Source: Symbiodinium natans (lineage: Eukaryota; Sar; Dinophyceae; Suessiales; Symbiodiniaceae). Taken from it: a stretch of 64,000 nt of DNA. The position numbers were made by a program, and so were the translations under genes. Position 1 is the first letter of the stretch. The number at the start of each line of letters is the position of its first letter. Shown piece by piece: positions 18,547-28,439 of this stretch. Below the pieces are notes generated by a model. That model had not been told where the DNA came from. It ran no database searches and saw only the letters and a program-made list of their open reading frames with translations. Location: the NCBI GenBank assembly GCA_905221605.1, contig CAJNDS010002623.1:533501-597500 (forward strand). Reading direction: 5' to 3'.

Positions 18547-19102
18547 CTAGACACTAGACCCTAGACTGGCTGGTTCTTGGTAGGGAATGAGGGTTTAATC
18601 CCTCAAAGGGTATCTATAGGGCCCTCCCTCCCTGATTCCCTACTAAGAACCAGGAAGTACAGTAAACCACAACCAAGGCTCCGAACCTGAAACCCTGAAC
18701 ACTTCGGGGTTTAGGGTTTAGGGTTTAGGGTTTAGGGTTTAGGGTTTAGGGCTTAGGGTTTAGGGCTTAGGGTTTCAACCCAAAGCAAAGTACTGCCTGC
18801 TGCTGCTCCATCGGGGCTTGGGGTTCGGGGTTCCGGTGGGCGCGGACTAAGGGCCAGCCTAAAACCTCAAAACCCTATAACCCTACAACCCTAAAGTTTA
18901 GGGTTGTAGGGTTATGAGGTTTTGAGGTTCTAGGCTTTGGGGTTCAGGGTCTTGTGAAATTTGGGGTCCTAAACCCTAAACCCTGAACCTCTTGAGGGAA
19001 CTCGCACACTCCGGGATGCCAGGTGTTGAAGCAGGAGATGGAGATGAGCGCGAAGGAGAGCAAGCACAAGGCGCCGTAAAGCCCCACGATCTTCTTCCCC
19101 AT
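18547..19102 (-). CDS. Four-exon small membrane protein, 69 aa
   Basis: Exon 1 19102-18989: MGKKIVGLYGALCLLSFAL then ISISCFNTWHPGVCEFPQE. Exon 2 18816-18780: PRWSSSRQYFAL. Exon 3 18686-18651: SEPWLWFTVLP. Exon 4 18569-18547: SLGSSV and TAG. All split codons agree (phases 0, 1, 1). Residues 5-24 form a signal-anchor-like hydrophobic stretch. Donors: GAG|GTTCAGGG (telomeric), TTTGG|GTTGAAA, CCTG|GTTCTTAG (element A2 end). The last intron is exactly A2. Exon 4 is built of telomere-like sequence, so the true end may differ. A TTCGGCATTTTCAG acceptor at 19147 leaves a 44-nt leader and could be a trans-splice site. Paralogue of 631-857. Confidence 0.55.
18570..18653. mobile_element. Family A element A2, forms an intron
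   Basis: 84 bp. Ends CTGGTTCTTGGTAGGGAATG and, inverted, CTGGTTCTTAGTAGGGAATC. Its CTG|GTTC and GAACCAG ends give GT and AG on the minus strand. Confidence 0.7.
18856..18936. repeat. 81-bp near-perfect foldback palindrome
   Basis: Arms 18856-18895 and 18897-18936 around G18896 match at 37 of 40 positions; they read AGCCTAAAACCTC, telomere-like units, then the reverse. Confidence 0.95.
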
Positions 19103-19300
19103 GGCTGAGAAGTGAGTGCAAGCGAAGCACCCAACACACGGAAGACCTGAAAATGCCGAAGGCAAGAAATGCTAGCTTGAGCCGGGAGAATAGGGGCGAT
19201 GAAGAGGGTTGAGAGTCATTAGGGTTTAGGGCAATTAGGGTAATTAGGGTTTAGGGTAATTAGGGTTTAGGGTAGTAGGGTTTAAGGTTTAGGGCTCAAG

Positions 19301-19578
19301 CCTCCTGAATACCTGCAACTTCGAACCCCAGTTTGTGGACTCAGAACAAATTGGGAAGTGAGTTCTGGTACCCTAAACCCCAGATCCTAAACCCTAAACC
19401 CTAAACACTAAACCCTGAACCCTGAACCCGAAACCCTAAACCCTAAACCCTAAACCCTAAACCTTTGAGGCCTGGGGAGTGCTAAGGCACCTTATTAACC
19501 TCCTCGTCTACATCTGGGAGCAATCTTGCGTCTTATGGCAGGCAAAGTGAACTCGGCATGCTGCAACCTGCCACTGGA
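19301..19578 (+). CDS. Two internal exons of one gene
   Basis: 19301-19357 (LLNTCNFEPQFVDSEQIG) follows TTTAGGGCTCAAG and ends GGGAA|GTGAGT. 19521-19578 (NLASYGRQSELGMLQPATG) follows CGTCTACATCTGGGAG and ends GGA|GTTTCGGG. The 2+1 split codon agrees. Both peptides are convincingly protein-like; family unknown. Further + islands follow to 20703 and may be the same gene. Confidence 0.55.
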
Positions 19579-19944
19579 GTTTCGGGTGTAGGGTTTAGGG
19601 GTTTCGGGTTGAGAGTTTCCGATTGTGGGGTCTAGGCCCAGAAGGGTTTAGGGTTTAGGGTTTAGGGTTTCGGGTTTAGGGTTTCGGGCTTCGGCCTCCC
19701 GGGTTTGTGGCTTCCGGGCCTGGAGGTGGGGAGTCCCTAGTCGGGAGTCCTCTTGCAAGGGCCTATGGGAGGGCCACATTGTAGGGTCAAGACACAAACC
19801 TGAAACCTGGAACCCTAAACCCTAAACCCTGAAAACCTTGAGCTCTTGAGTCTCGAACCCCTTGAAAAAAATGCAAGCCCTGCACCTGCTTCTTCTCTTT
19901 CCTTAAGTAAGCGTCTTGCATGCTTCGGCCCCATGCCCTTCCAG

Positions 19945-20025
19945 GCACGAGCTGGGTGGTTCCCGAGCCGGAAAAACTTGGGGTGTTGATGGGTTCAGGC
20001 AAGGGACCGCAGGGCTTCACCAGCG
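19945..20025 (+). CDS. Exon with telomere-derived donor
   Basis: Acceptor CCCATGCCCTTCCAG|G; HELGGSRAGKTWGVDGFRQG then TAGLHQ; donor CAGCG|GTTTAGGG. Phase 2 at both ends. A second frame stops early (ARAGWFPSRKNLGC). Confidence 0.48.
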
Positions 20026-20061
20026 GTTTAGGGTTTAGGGTTTAGGGTTTAGGGTTTAGGG

Positions 20062-20113
20062 TATTTCGAACTATTTGCTATGCACCTCAAGAGGGAAGCT
20101 ACCGAAAATCAAT
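20062..20113 (+). CDS. Possible exon after a TTTAG acceptor
   Basis: Directly after the array: one frame FELFAMHLKREATENQ and stop, another VFRTICYAPQEGSYRK. The latter fits the phase of 19945-20025. Confidence 0.3.
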
Positions 20114-20408
20114 AGATTCCCCTTTTTTACTTAGTTGCTGCGTTCAGAAGCCCCCCCCCCCAACAAATGTACACTTTCAGTGCTATACTCATTCAGCTAC
20201 TAAGTTTAAGAGCAGGTAGGTTACGGGCGAATAGGCGGTTTCAAATTTCGTGTTCTTTGGGTCCATATAGGGCTGAGATGAGGGTTGAGACCATAGGTCA
20301 GGGTGTGAGATACCTTGCTTTGTCCACGCTTTCAGGCCCGGAAATGAAAATGGTTGCCGCCGGTTGCGCGCGCGGACTTCTTGACATAATCAGTTGCTCT
20401 CCCCGCAG

Positions 20409-20703
20409 ATTCGGGCCTACTTGGAGGTTCATAGGTACATATAACCACTTTCGCTCGCGTGACCGTGTTGAACTCATCGCAAGCACATACAACACGAGAC
20501 CCAAGACTAACCTAGGAATAAAAGGGTTTAAATGGGCTTATAAGGGAACCTAAACAATCACAAAAAGGGAATAGGGGCCTACTTATTAACATCAGCATTC
20601 AGCAGGGTGCCTTCAAGACTTTGTTCTGTTTTCCTGCTAGTGCCTGCTTTTCTCGCCTGAGTGTCAAGGCCCCAGTTCTCAGCGCGAAGGGAGTTTAACT
20701 TAA
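20409..20703 (+). CDS. Two-exon 3' end of a gene
   Basis: 20409-20426 (IRAYLE) sits between TTGCTCTCCCCGCAG and GAG|GTTCATAGG, the latter the end of a family K-like element. 20641-20703 (CLLFSPECQGPSSQREGSLT, TAA) follows TTCTGTTTTCCTGCTAG. Both phase 0. The intron also contains H1. An upstream open stretch (PEMKMVAAGCARGLLD) after GTCCACGCTTTCAG at 20322 may be another exon. Confidence 0.5.
20504..20585. mobile_element. Family H element H1 (intronic)
   Basis: AACCTAGGAATAAAAGGG, then TTATAAGGGAACC and GGGCCTACT; same family as 36543-36648 and 52131-52257. Confidence 0.5.
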
Positions 20704-20706
20704 CCC

Positions 20707-20807
20707 AAGGGTCCATGTACCTACATAGTGAATACTTGGGCGTTGCAGTACCTCCTATATGGGGACTTTGGGGCCCAAGTATACAATAATCAGGTATGTG
20801 GACCCTT
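20707..20807. mobile_element. Family D element D1
   Basis: Inverted ends AAGGGTCCATGTACCT and TAAGGGTCCACATACCT; copies at 24464-24561 and 25351-25454. Confidence 0.7.
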
Positions 20808-20951
20808 AGGGTAAGGACTTCGGACTTATCAAGAAGGGCTTACGACACACCTCTCAAATCTGAGTATAATCAGGTGGAAGGCTAGAGTCGGGGTAGGGTT
20901 TAATGTTTAGGGTCTATAGGGTTCAGGGTTCACGAGGTTTAGGGTTTTGAG

Positions 20952-21041
20952 ATGCAGATCACAGGCGGCTACACGTTTGCCACGGCTGATCTCGCGGCAA
21001 CCACGCTGCATGAATTAAGGTGTGCCCGAGGCAGGCAATAA
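20952..21041 (+). CDS. Short ORF or first exon
   Basis: MQITGGYTFATADLAATTLH then ELR at a TTAAG|GTGTGC donor (21019), or read through to TAA as 29 aa. Confidence 0.4.
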   Translation: MQITGGYTFATADLAATTLHELRCARGRQ

Positions 21042-21150
21042 TCGTCAATCCTTCCTGATGGACTTAGGCTGAAAGACTGGCCCAAGCCAAGCTAGGCAAT
21101 CATAAAGCATTTGGCAGTTCAGGCCTAAGGGTCCAGGGCTCAGGGCTTAG

Positions 21151-21420
21151 GTTGTACTGACTTTGGGGGAGCTGCTGCGCCAGTATAACAGGCGAGATTG
21201 GTCGGTAAAATCGGAGCGTGCTAGCAGTGCGAGATGTCGCTTCGCGATGGCGGCACTGCATCATGCGTTGACACGTCGGAGGGCGATGAGCCTCATCACC
21301 CATAGCCAAACCCAAGAATATGCATGGGTTTAGGATTTAGGGTTTAAGGTCTAGGGTATAGGGTTTAAGGTTTAAGATTTAGGGACTTGTGTTTAGGGCT
21401 TGAACACCTGCGGAGCCTGA
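21151..21420 (+). CDS. 59-codon exon plus terminal exon
   Basis: 21151-21327 starts after GGGCTCAGGGCTTAG and ends TGCATGG|GTTTAGG: both sites telomere-like. It reads VVLTLGELLRQYNRRDW, then SVKSERASSARCRFAMAAL, HHALTRRRAMSLITHSQ. The spacing of G, LL, A and R recalls helical-repeat (PPR/TPR-like) proteins, only as a suggestion. 21397-21420 (GLNTCGA, TGA) starts after TGTTTAG in phase 0. The minus strand is also open, with worse composition. Confidence 0.55.
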
Positions 21421-21498
21421 GCACCTGTGACCACAAGCACCAGCTTCCATGAAGATAAACAAAACGACGTAGCAGGTTGGCCCTTTTAACCCCTCTGA

Positions 21499-21580
21499 TT
21501 TGGGATATTCCCCCTTATACTAACAGTCCTTAAGAGGGGCTATAATGCCCCCACTGACAGCATAAGGGGGAACATCCCAA
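21499..21580. mobile_element. Family B element B1 with 7-bp flanking repeat
   Basis: Ends TTTGGGATATTCCCCCTTAT and, inverted, TTGGGATGTTCCCCCTTATG. CCTCTGA flanks it exactly at 21492-21498 and 21581-21587. Confidence 0.75.
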
Positions 21581-21865
21581 CCTCTGAGCACGATTCCAGA
21601 ATAAGATTCTGTTTTTAACCCCGAGTGGGGACATATGAATCATATGAAATATCCCAAACAAACCTGAATCACAAGCAAGAGCTCTTAAGCCCCTCAGCCA
21701 TAGAATTCCCACACCAACCCCCCACACCCTGCCCCAAGTATCCAAGGGCTTAGGGTTTAGGGTAGTAGGGTCTAGGGTTACAGGGGTCTAAGGACTCTCG
21801 GTAATGAGGGGCTTTGGGCATATTACAAGGAATATATTGGGGTTTCCGAAAATAACGGTACCCTT

Positions 21866-21892
21866 GGGGGGGGGGGGGGGGGGGGGGGGGGG
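21866..21892 (+). repeat. Poly-G run, 27 nt
   Basis: Uninterrupted G; assembly length may be unreliable. Confidence 0.95.
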
Positions 21893-22017
21893 AGGGGGAA
21901 TTCTATTCTATTCGGGTTACAACAGGGGTACCCCTATGTTGGGAAATACCTATATTAATATTGGTATTTGTTTGAGGGGTGGTCTAGGTCACCACCCTCC
22001 TCACCCCCTACTCCCAC

Positions 22018-22088
22018 ATGAAATCGCGCTCTCGTGGGAGATCAGGCAGCAGCCTGGCACACAGTCGCCAGCATGGGAATATCGATAG
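22018..22088 (+). CDS. Exon-like island, two frames open
   Basis: HEIALSWEIRQQPGTQSPAW then EYR and TAG, or MKSRSRGRSGSSLAHSRQ running to GATAG|GTTAGGG. Confidence 0.35.
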
Positions 22089-22364
22089 GTTAGGGGTTCT
22101 TTAGGGGAGCCCCAAACCCTCAACTCTAACCCTGAACCCTAAACCCTAAATCCTAAACCCTAAACCCATCAAAAGCTTCATGTCTGCAGCTGAATGGTGC
22201 AGTATCAGAGTCCTCCCTTTCGGGGCTTCCGGGTGTTACGACGCTAAATCCTAACTGAACCCGAAACCTCAACCCTAAACCTCAAACCCTACACCATAAC
22301 CCTAAACCCTAAACCCTAAACCCTAAACCCTAAACCTAAACCCTCCAGAAACTCTGCCGGCACC

Positions 22365-22569
22365 ATGACGTCAGACCAGCCCCGGCCCAAACCCGAAACC
22401 TTACGCAATCCCCGGGTAGCTCCTAAGTATACTGGAGGGGTATGTGTGTGTAACCCACCCCTCCCTTAAGAACCCTATGATGAAGGCCTACAGCTACCTT
22501 CTTTCGGACATCCCGACAGAAACCTCAGTCCGAATCTCTAAGCCCAAAACCCGTGCAAATACACCGTGA
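22365..22569 (+). CDS. Complete two-exon small ORF, 44 aa
   Basis: Exon 1 22365-22415: MTSDQPRPKPETLRNPR, ending CGG|GTAGCT. Intron 70 nt, ending ATGATGAAG. Exon 2 22486-22569: AYSYLLSDIPTETSVRISKP then KTRANTP and TGA. Both phase 0. ATG is the first after a telomeric block. No family recognised; more exons may exist. Confidence 0.5.
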
Positions 22570-22701
22570 TGAGAAGGCAGCTGGGGAGGTGAGATTTGGG
22601 GGGGCGGCGGGGGGGGGGGGGGGGTCTGGGGGTTCTCACTCTAAACCCTAAACCCTATGCAATTTCAAGGGGCGCATACTTCAGAACACTGTTATCTCCA
22701 G

Positions 22702-22752
22702 ATCCCTGGCTGCTCAGAGTACCTGATACCCCTAAGCCCTAGAAAACCTTAG
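22702..22752 (+). CDS. Terminal exon
   Basis: IPGCSEYLIPLSPRKP and TAG after AACACTGTTATCTCCAG. Confidence 0.4.
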   Translation: MPGCSEYLIPLSPRKP

Positions 22753-22812
22753 GAATTTCCCAAGGTGGGGGAACCCAACATATGCCCCAAAATACTACAA
22801 TCCTTGTTACAG

Positions 22813-22956
22813 GTTACAGGAAGCCCCCTACAGGAGATTCAAAGGAAGGCCTACCAAGCTGGAACTAATGGCTTGTGGGTTCACTTGAACATTGGCTCAA
22901 CAAGATGGAGGAAACGTTCGCTCCAGCTGGCTGTTTTTTGCATTCGGGCTACGTAG
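22813..22956 (+). CDS. 47-codon exon, basic C terminus
   Basis: After CTACAATCCTTGTTACAG|G: VTGSPLQEIQRKAYQAGTNG then LWVHLNIGSTRWRKRSLQLA and VFCIRAT, TAG. The TAG overlaps a possible AC|GTAGGG donor, so it may be internal. Convincing protein; no family recognised. Confidence 0.52.
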   Translation, partial: VTGSPLQEIQRKAYQAGTNGLWVHLNIGSTRWRKRSLQLAVFCIRAT

Positions 22957-23063
22957 GGCTTTCTGGCTCTAAAGCAGCGGGCGTTGGAGTAGGCCAGCCT
23001 GTGAACCCTAAGCCAGGACCACCCTAAAGTTTAGGGTTTAGGGTTTAGGGTTTAGGGTGTAAA

Positions 23064-23270
23064 GAGCGTGAGCACGCCGAGCCTTTTCTATTGACCGCGC
23101 ACTTTGCGAAGCTGAATGTCAGCTAAGCAACCGGGCAGATCGCTCCACAGCCCTTCCGTTCCCCCGCAGCGACACTAAAAAGGCTTCGGAAGACCGTGTT
23201 CTCCGAGCCCATATGCGCATGATGGATTTCTGTCAGCCTGTCTTCTTGCACCTTGCGTCAACACCACCGA
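23064..23270 (+). CDS. Two exon-like islands
   Basis: 23066-23115 reads REHAEPFLLTAHFAKLN and ends AAT|GTCAGC. After CGTTCCCCCGCAG (23169) a frame reads DTKKASEDRVLRAHMRMMDF then CQPVFLHLASTPP. A nearer acceptor (CGCTCCACAG) gives a phase-consistent frame, PFRSPAATLKRLRKTVFSE and stop, with a very short intron of about 33 nt. Confidence 0.45.
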
Positions 23271-23466
23271 GTCACCTCGAAACCCTAAGAACCCTCCACC
23301 CCTATACTCCAGGCCCTAAACGCTCAACTCTGAACCCCCAAGCCTTAACCGTCTGAAGCCCAAACCCTGAAGAACCCCAACCCTAAACCCTAAAACCCTG
23401 AACCCTGAACCTTGAACCCTAAACCCTAAACCCTAAACCCTAAACCCTACACCCCAAGACCCTCAG

Positions 23467-23562
23467 CTCGAGCTGCACGGAACCGGAAGTAGCGGGTTCC
23501 TGTTTGCCATCATAAGCTCCAGCAAGGGCACCGCCATCCTTTTTTGCAGGTCACTTGAAGGG
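23467..23562 (+). CDS. 32-codon exon with telomere-derived donor
   Basis: After CAAGACCCTCAG: LELHGTGSSGFLFAIISSSK then GTAILFCRSLEG, phase 0 to 0, donor GGG|GTTTAGG. Confidence 0.52.
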
Positions 23563-23714
23563 GTTTAGGGTTTAGGGTTTAGGGTTTAGGGTTTAGGGTT
23601 TAGGGTTTAGGGTTTAGGGTTTGGGGTTTGGGGTTTAGGGCTAGGGTTTAGGTACTTGTGCTGTGGGGTTTCGGGTTTGGCAAATTTCGGGGGTGTAGGG
23701 TTCAGGGTGCAGTA

Positions 23715-23800
23715 CAGTAGCTCTGGTTTGCATTGCGTGTGTTGCTTTGTGATCTTTGTTGAAAGGCTTCGAAGCCTCCTTGCGAGATCTCTGAGGTTTC
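23715..23800 (-). CDS. Possible exon, Lys/Arg-rich
   Basis: After ACCGGAAACCTCAG: RSRKEASKPFNKDHKATHAM. The + strand is also open but poorly protein-like. 3' limit unclear. Confidence 0.3.
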
Positions 23801-23920
23801 CGGTTAAGGCACTTATAGGCGGGCCTACGGGTTTTGAGCGTAGCGCTTAGAACCCTGAACCCTACGCCCTATTATAGGCCCTCAACCCGAAACTCTAAAC
23901 CTAGTCATACTGCCCTGCTG

Positions 23921-23941
23921 CCCCCCCCCCCCCCCCCCCCC
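23921..23941 (+). repeat. Poly-C run, 21 nt
   Basis: Directly followed by GGTTTAGGG, then a TTTAGGGCCCTAAA tail-to-tail palindrome at 23959-23972. Confidence 0.95.
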
Positions 23942-24463
23942 GGTTTAGGGTTTAGGTTTTTAGGGCCCTAAACCCTTCAGCTCACTTGACCTCGACATCC
24001 CTGAGCAAAAGAGCGAAAACCAAAAACAAACAACTGTGAACCCTGACACCCCGAACAACAAAAACCCGGCAAAAAAACCCAACCCCGAAAGCCTAAATCC
24101 CATAAACCCTACACACTTCAACTTCCCTGAACCCTAGAACCCCAAACCCACAAAACCTCGAGAAAAAAAAAAAAACGACATTGCAAAACCTTTGAGCTAA
24201 GACCATCAGAAGCCCCTCCGAAACCTCTGAACTGATGAACACCTATATAATAAGCCCTAAACCTTATACCTTAAGGAGCCCTCTGAATCCCAATGAACCC
24301 CAAACCCGAAGCCCTAACCCCGATTAGTCCAAACCCCAAACCTTAAAAACCCCCAAAGCCCCAGACTCTAAACCCCAAACTCTAAACCCTAAACCCTAGA
24401 TGCGAAACCTAAACGCTACAGATCCAAAACACTAAACGATTAACTCTGAACGCCAAACCCCGG

Positions 24464-24561
24464 AGGGTCCATGTACCTAAATAGGCAATACTGGGGCCTT
24501 AAAGTACTTCCTATATAGGGACTTTCGGGCTTGAGTACATAATATTGAGCATGGACCCTTG
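24464..24561. mobile_element. Family D element D2
   Basis: GGGTCCATGTACCTAAATAG to TATTGAGCATGGACCC inverted ends. Its outer GTTCCCC serves as donor for the exon at 24568-24640. Confidence 0.65.
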
Positions 24562-24567
24562 GGGAAC

Positions 24568-24640
24568 CTTCCAAAAAACTCTCCGAGCCTCCTCCGCCCC
24601 TTAGCGTCGCGAGTCGCTCCGTCGTCGGCCGCGCGAATCC
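24568..24640 (-). CDS. 23-codon exon, basic
   Basis: After GGGGTTCCCCATTCAG: IRAADDGATRDAKGRRRLGE then FFG, donor GGAAG|GTTCCCC. Confidence 0.5.
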
Positions 24641-24920
24641 CTGAATGGGGAACCCCAATAGGGTTTAGGGTTTAGGGCTAGGATTTCGGGTTTAGGGCTC
24701 AGGGTTCAGGGTTTAGCGTTTAGGGCTTGGGGATGTAAGTTGAGGGTGAGTCGTTCGGGTTTTACGGATTTGGGTTTTACGGTCTTTGGGACTTTCTAGG
24801 ATTGTTTTAGGGTTCGCTTTCGGAAGTATATGGGGTATGAGTAGGCGAGCGTGGGCCGAGATTACTGTTTAATTCCCGCATGATTTTGCTTAAAAGTAAG
24901 TAAGCGCAACCCTTCCGCAG

Positions 24921-25092
24921 TCCTTCCGCGAGAACTGGTTCTAATGGCCTGGTGGACTTACTTCCTCGAACTCATCACGTGAGGTTCTGAAAACTGGCTT
25001 CCGCGAGCAGGTCTGTCAAGTTTAGACAGGAAATGCGTCAGCGGTCCAATGTGGCCTCGATGAAGCATTGCTATGGGCCCTATACACCTTAA
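24921..25092 (+). CDS. Two-exon 3' end with a 32-nt intron
   Basis: 24921-24978 (LPRELVLMAWWTYFLELI) follows CAACCCTTCCGCAG and ends ATCAC|GTGAGG. 25011-25092 (SVKFRQEMRQRSNVASMKHC then YGPYTP, TAA) follows CTTCCGCGAGCAG. The 2+1 split codon agrees, and reading through the intron meets a stop. The intron would be only 32 nt. Confidence 0.52.
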
Positions 25093-25210
25093 ACCCTAAA
25101 CCCCAAAACCCTAAAACCCTAGACCCTGTACCCTAAACTTTACTAAACCCTATATACCCTAAACCCTAGACCCTAAACCCTATATCCTAAACCCTATAAA
25201 CCCTAAACAG

Positions 25211-25310
25211 GTCGGAAGCCTGGGAGTTGGTGGTTTGACACGGGGATAGAGTATGAAAATAGCTTGGCCGGAGATTTCCCAGTCATAGGTCAAGTGCCGG
25301 ATGTAACCGG
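25211..25310 (+). CDS. 32-codon exon between telomeric blocks
   Basis: After ACCCTAAACAG: RKPGSWWFDTGIEYENSLAG then DFPVIGQVPDVT, donor ACCGG|GTTTAGGG. Strongly protein-like. Confidence 0.52.
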
Positions 25311-25350
25311 GTTTAGGGTTTAGGGTTTAGGGTTTAGTGTTTAGGCCCTA

Positions 25351-25454
25351 ACGGTCCATGCACCTCATGATTGTATACTTGGGCCCCAAAGTCCCTGTTT
25401 TGGAGGTACGTTAGAAGGCCCCAAGTACTCCCTAGTAAGGGTCATGGACCCTTA
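25351..25454. mobile_element. Family D element D3
   Basis: ACGGTCCATGCACCT to AGGGTCATGGACCCT inverted ends; 25 bp downstream of the array that follows exon 25211-25310. Confidence 0.65.
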
Positions 25455-25533
25455 GGATCAGGGACTGGACACCCAGGCCCCTGGCTTCTGCGCAGGAGCT
25501 TCCACCGGGGGGTTCGGATGAGGGGCCCTGGTT

Positions 25534-25927
25534 TTGGGGTGCGAAGGCCCAGAAACGAGAGTTCGCATGGGGGTTGGGAATCCTGAGTCCGGAATGCCTA
25601 AGCACGCATACTCTCATCTGAAGTTCGTGGCTTGCGATAGTGACAAACCCTGTTGCAACAGCATAAATGTGCAGTATATACAAAGTACTAAGTACATCTC
25701 TTCCGCCGGAGCTTCCGCAAACCATTCCGCATGCTTCCGCGGTCCTGTTCCAAGCCTTATATCTCCGAACTTCATTGCTCCGGTTGGTTTGGGGAGTTTG
25801 GGCGAGCTTAGATAGAAGGCGTCCAGGCCCGCAAGTCTGCTGCGAGCCCAAAATTTTCGACGGGCCCATCAATTGTGAGCCTTGCCCAACGTCTCTGAAC
25901 TGCCACAAAATCTTGCTCCGAGACTGA
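25534..25927 (+). CDS. Two-exon Cys-rich protein, 3' end
   Basis: Exon A, about 25534-25786, includes GMPKHAYSHLKFVACDSDK, CCNSINVQYIQSTKYISS and HSACFRGPVPSLISPNF, ending GTTG|GTTTGGGG. Exon B 25827-25927 follows AAGGCGTCCAG: PQVCCEPKIFDGPINCEPC then PTSLNCHKILLRD and TGA. The 1+2 split codon agrees. At least ten Cys over about 115 residues suggest an extracellular or metal-binding domain. The start is not placed; an alternative + frame and a 171-codon minus frame overlap exon A but do not explain the splice agreement. Confidence 0.52.
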
Positions 25928-26963
<1,036 letters not shown>

Positions 26964-27142
26964 TTAAGGGTTTAGGGTTTAGGGTTTAGGGTTTAGGGTT
27001 CAGGGTTTAGAGGGTTCAGGGTTTATGTAAGCCTCCACCCCAAAAAATCCGGGGAGGGAGGGGTTGGGGAGTTTAGGGTGTGTGTACATAGAACCTCAGA
27101 CCCTTAAGCCCTTAAACTCCTAAACCCTCAAACCTTACACCC

Positions 27143-27430
27143 TAAATTAGGCCCCTGTATCAGAATCCCAATATGAGGTAGTGTCTGTATCCCCAAAAGG
27201 ATACCCCCACCCCCACCCCCCCCTCCCCCCCCAAAAAAAAAAGAATAACCAAAACAATGATAACAATAATGTAACAACTAAATAAATTTATAAGTATATA
27301 TATATATATACACTCACCAGGATTGAACCAACACTAGCAGTTCTTAAACCCCTAGCCCCTATACCCTTAAATCCTAAACCCCTAAACGCTAGATTTGGCC
27401 CCTGTATCGGAACCCAATGTTAGAGGTATG
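27143..27430. repeat. Direct repeat pair around a C/A and TA tract
   Basis: GGCCCCTGTATCAGAATCCC (about 27147) recurs as GGCCCCTGTATCGGAACCC (about 27395). Between lie poly-C/poly-A (27205-27242) and (TA)n (27296-27310). Confidence 0.5.
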
Positions 27431-27641
27431 GTTCTTGTTGTTTCTTGTATTGCGGACTCGAGGCCGTGAATCATATCGGCTATGCGGGAATTATCTACAG
27501 AAGTTGGGTATCGGTATAGGGTCGGCCCCTATCGGTTCTTGTGCTAGAGCAGACTTGGCAATTCCATATGACTCCTCTAACCATGGCTACCTCTTCCAGG
27601 TTTTGTCCGATGCTCATGTGAAGGCGAGACAGCTTATATAG
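27417..27641 (+). CDS. Intronless ORF, 74 aa, hydrophobic N terminus
   Basis: MLEVWFLLFLVLRTRG suggests a signal peptide or anchor. Then ESYRLCGNYLQKLGIGIG and IPYDSSNHGYLFQVLSDAH end in KARQLI, TAG. Codon use is more AT-rich than the exon islands, and it begins inside the second copy of a direct repeat, so it could be a fragment of an inserted element. No family recognised. Confidence 0.4.
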   Translation: MLEVWFLLFLVLRTRGRESYRLCGNYLQKLGIGIGSAPIGSCARADLAIPYDSSNHGYLFQVLSDAHVKARQLI

Positions 27642-27974
27642 ACTGGTACTAAGCACGGTAAGCAAGCACACAACATCAAAAGTCGAGAACATGATATTGC
27701 GAATCAATGGTGGCGCTTTGCAAGAACCGAGGAGATAGTGTCAATGGTTTCATCAAAGTGTTGAGCCCATTAAACTCTGACCCCTGGAACCCTAAACGCC
27801 CGAAACCTTACGTATGCCCCCCCGAATTCCCCCTAAACCCCCAAAACCCCCAAAACCCCCAAAACTCCTAGACCCTAAACCCTAAACCCTGAACCCCATA
27901 TAAACCCTAAACCGCAGACCCTAAACCCTAAACCCTAAACCCTAAACCCTAAACCTTAAACCTTAAACCTTAAA

Positions 27975-28116
27975 GGAGAGGAGCTCGACCGCAATGAGCT
28001 TGCAGCTTCACACACTCTAGTCAGGCTGAAATGAGCTGAATAAAACTTACCCCGTAGACCTTTAGAGTCCGTGCTTGTCTGAGTCCAACAAAGAAGAGTC
28101 TCCGAACTCCGGGCAT
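27975..28116 (-). pseudogene. Duplicated gene fragment N, copy 1
   Basis: About 90% identical over 142 bp to 38733-38874 (opposite orientation). Read on minus: MPGVRRLFFVGLRQARTLKV then a TACGG|GTAAGT donor-like site. Differences from copy 2 change amino acids, so selection on protein is doubtful. Confidence 0.55.
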
Positions 28117-28137
28117 AACCCTAAACCCTGGCTTCAG

Positions 28138-28197
28138 GCCTTGGAGGCGTCCGCGAGGCTGAACGTCGGCGGCTGGGGGATCGGCGCCTGCACGCTG
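28138..28197 (+). CDS. Exon-like island
   Basis: After ACCCTGGCTTCAG: ALEASARLNVGGWGIGACTL, then a G-run. GC-ending codons. Donor hidden by the G-run. Confidence 0.42.
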
Positions 28198-28242
28198 GGG
28201 GGGGGGGGGGGGGGCTATAATATATATATATATATATATATA
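28197..28242 (+). repeat. G-run followed by (TA)n
   Basis: G18, CTATAA, then about 11 TA units. Confidence 0.95.
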
Positions 28243-28328
28243 GGGGTGAATAGTTGGATTAGGGTTTTGGGGGTTTAGGGTTCAGGGCTCTACGGGCCTG
28301 AGGGCCTCTAATATGGGGGCCTGAAGAA

Positions 28329-28439
28329 CTACTAGTTGCTTAAGGACCTCCCCAAAAAAACAATACTCCCTTTCTTGCCCTTATAGAGAAGAACTTTTTT
28401 TGTCTTTTGGGGGTTCTTAAGCAAAAAATAGATAACTAG
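28329..28439. mobile_element. Family F element F2
   Basis: ACTAGTTGCTTAAGGACC to GGGTTCTTAAGCAA inverted ends; ACTAG at both outer ends (28331, 28435). Confidence 0.6.
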
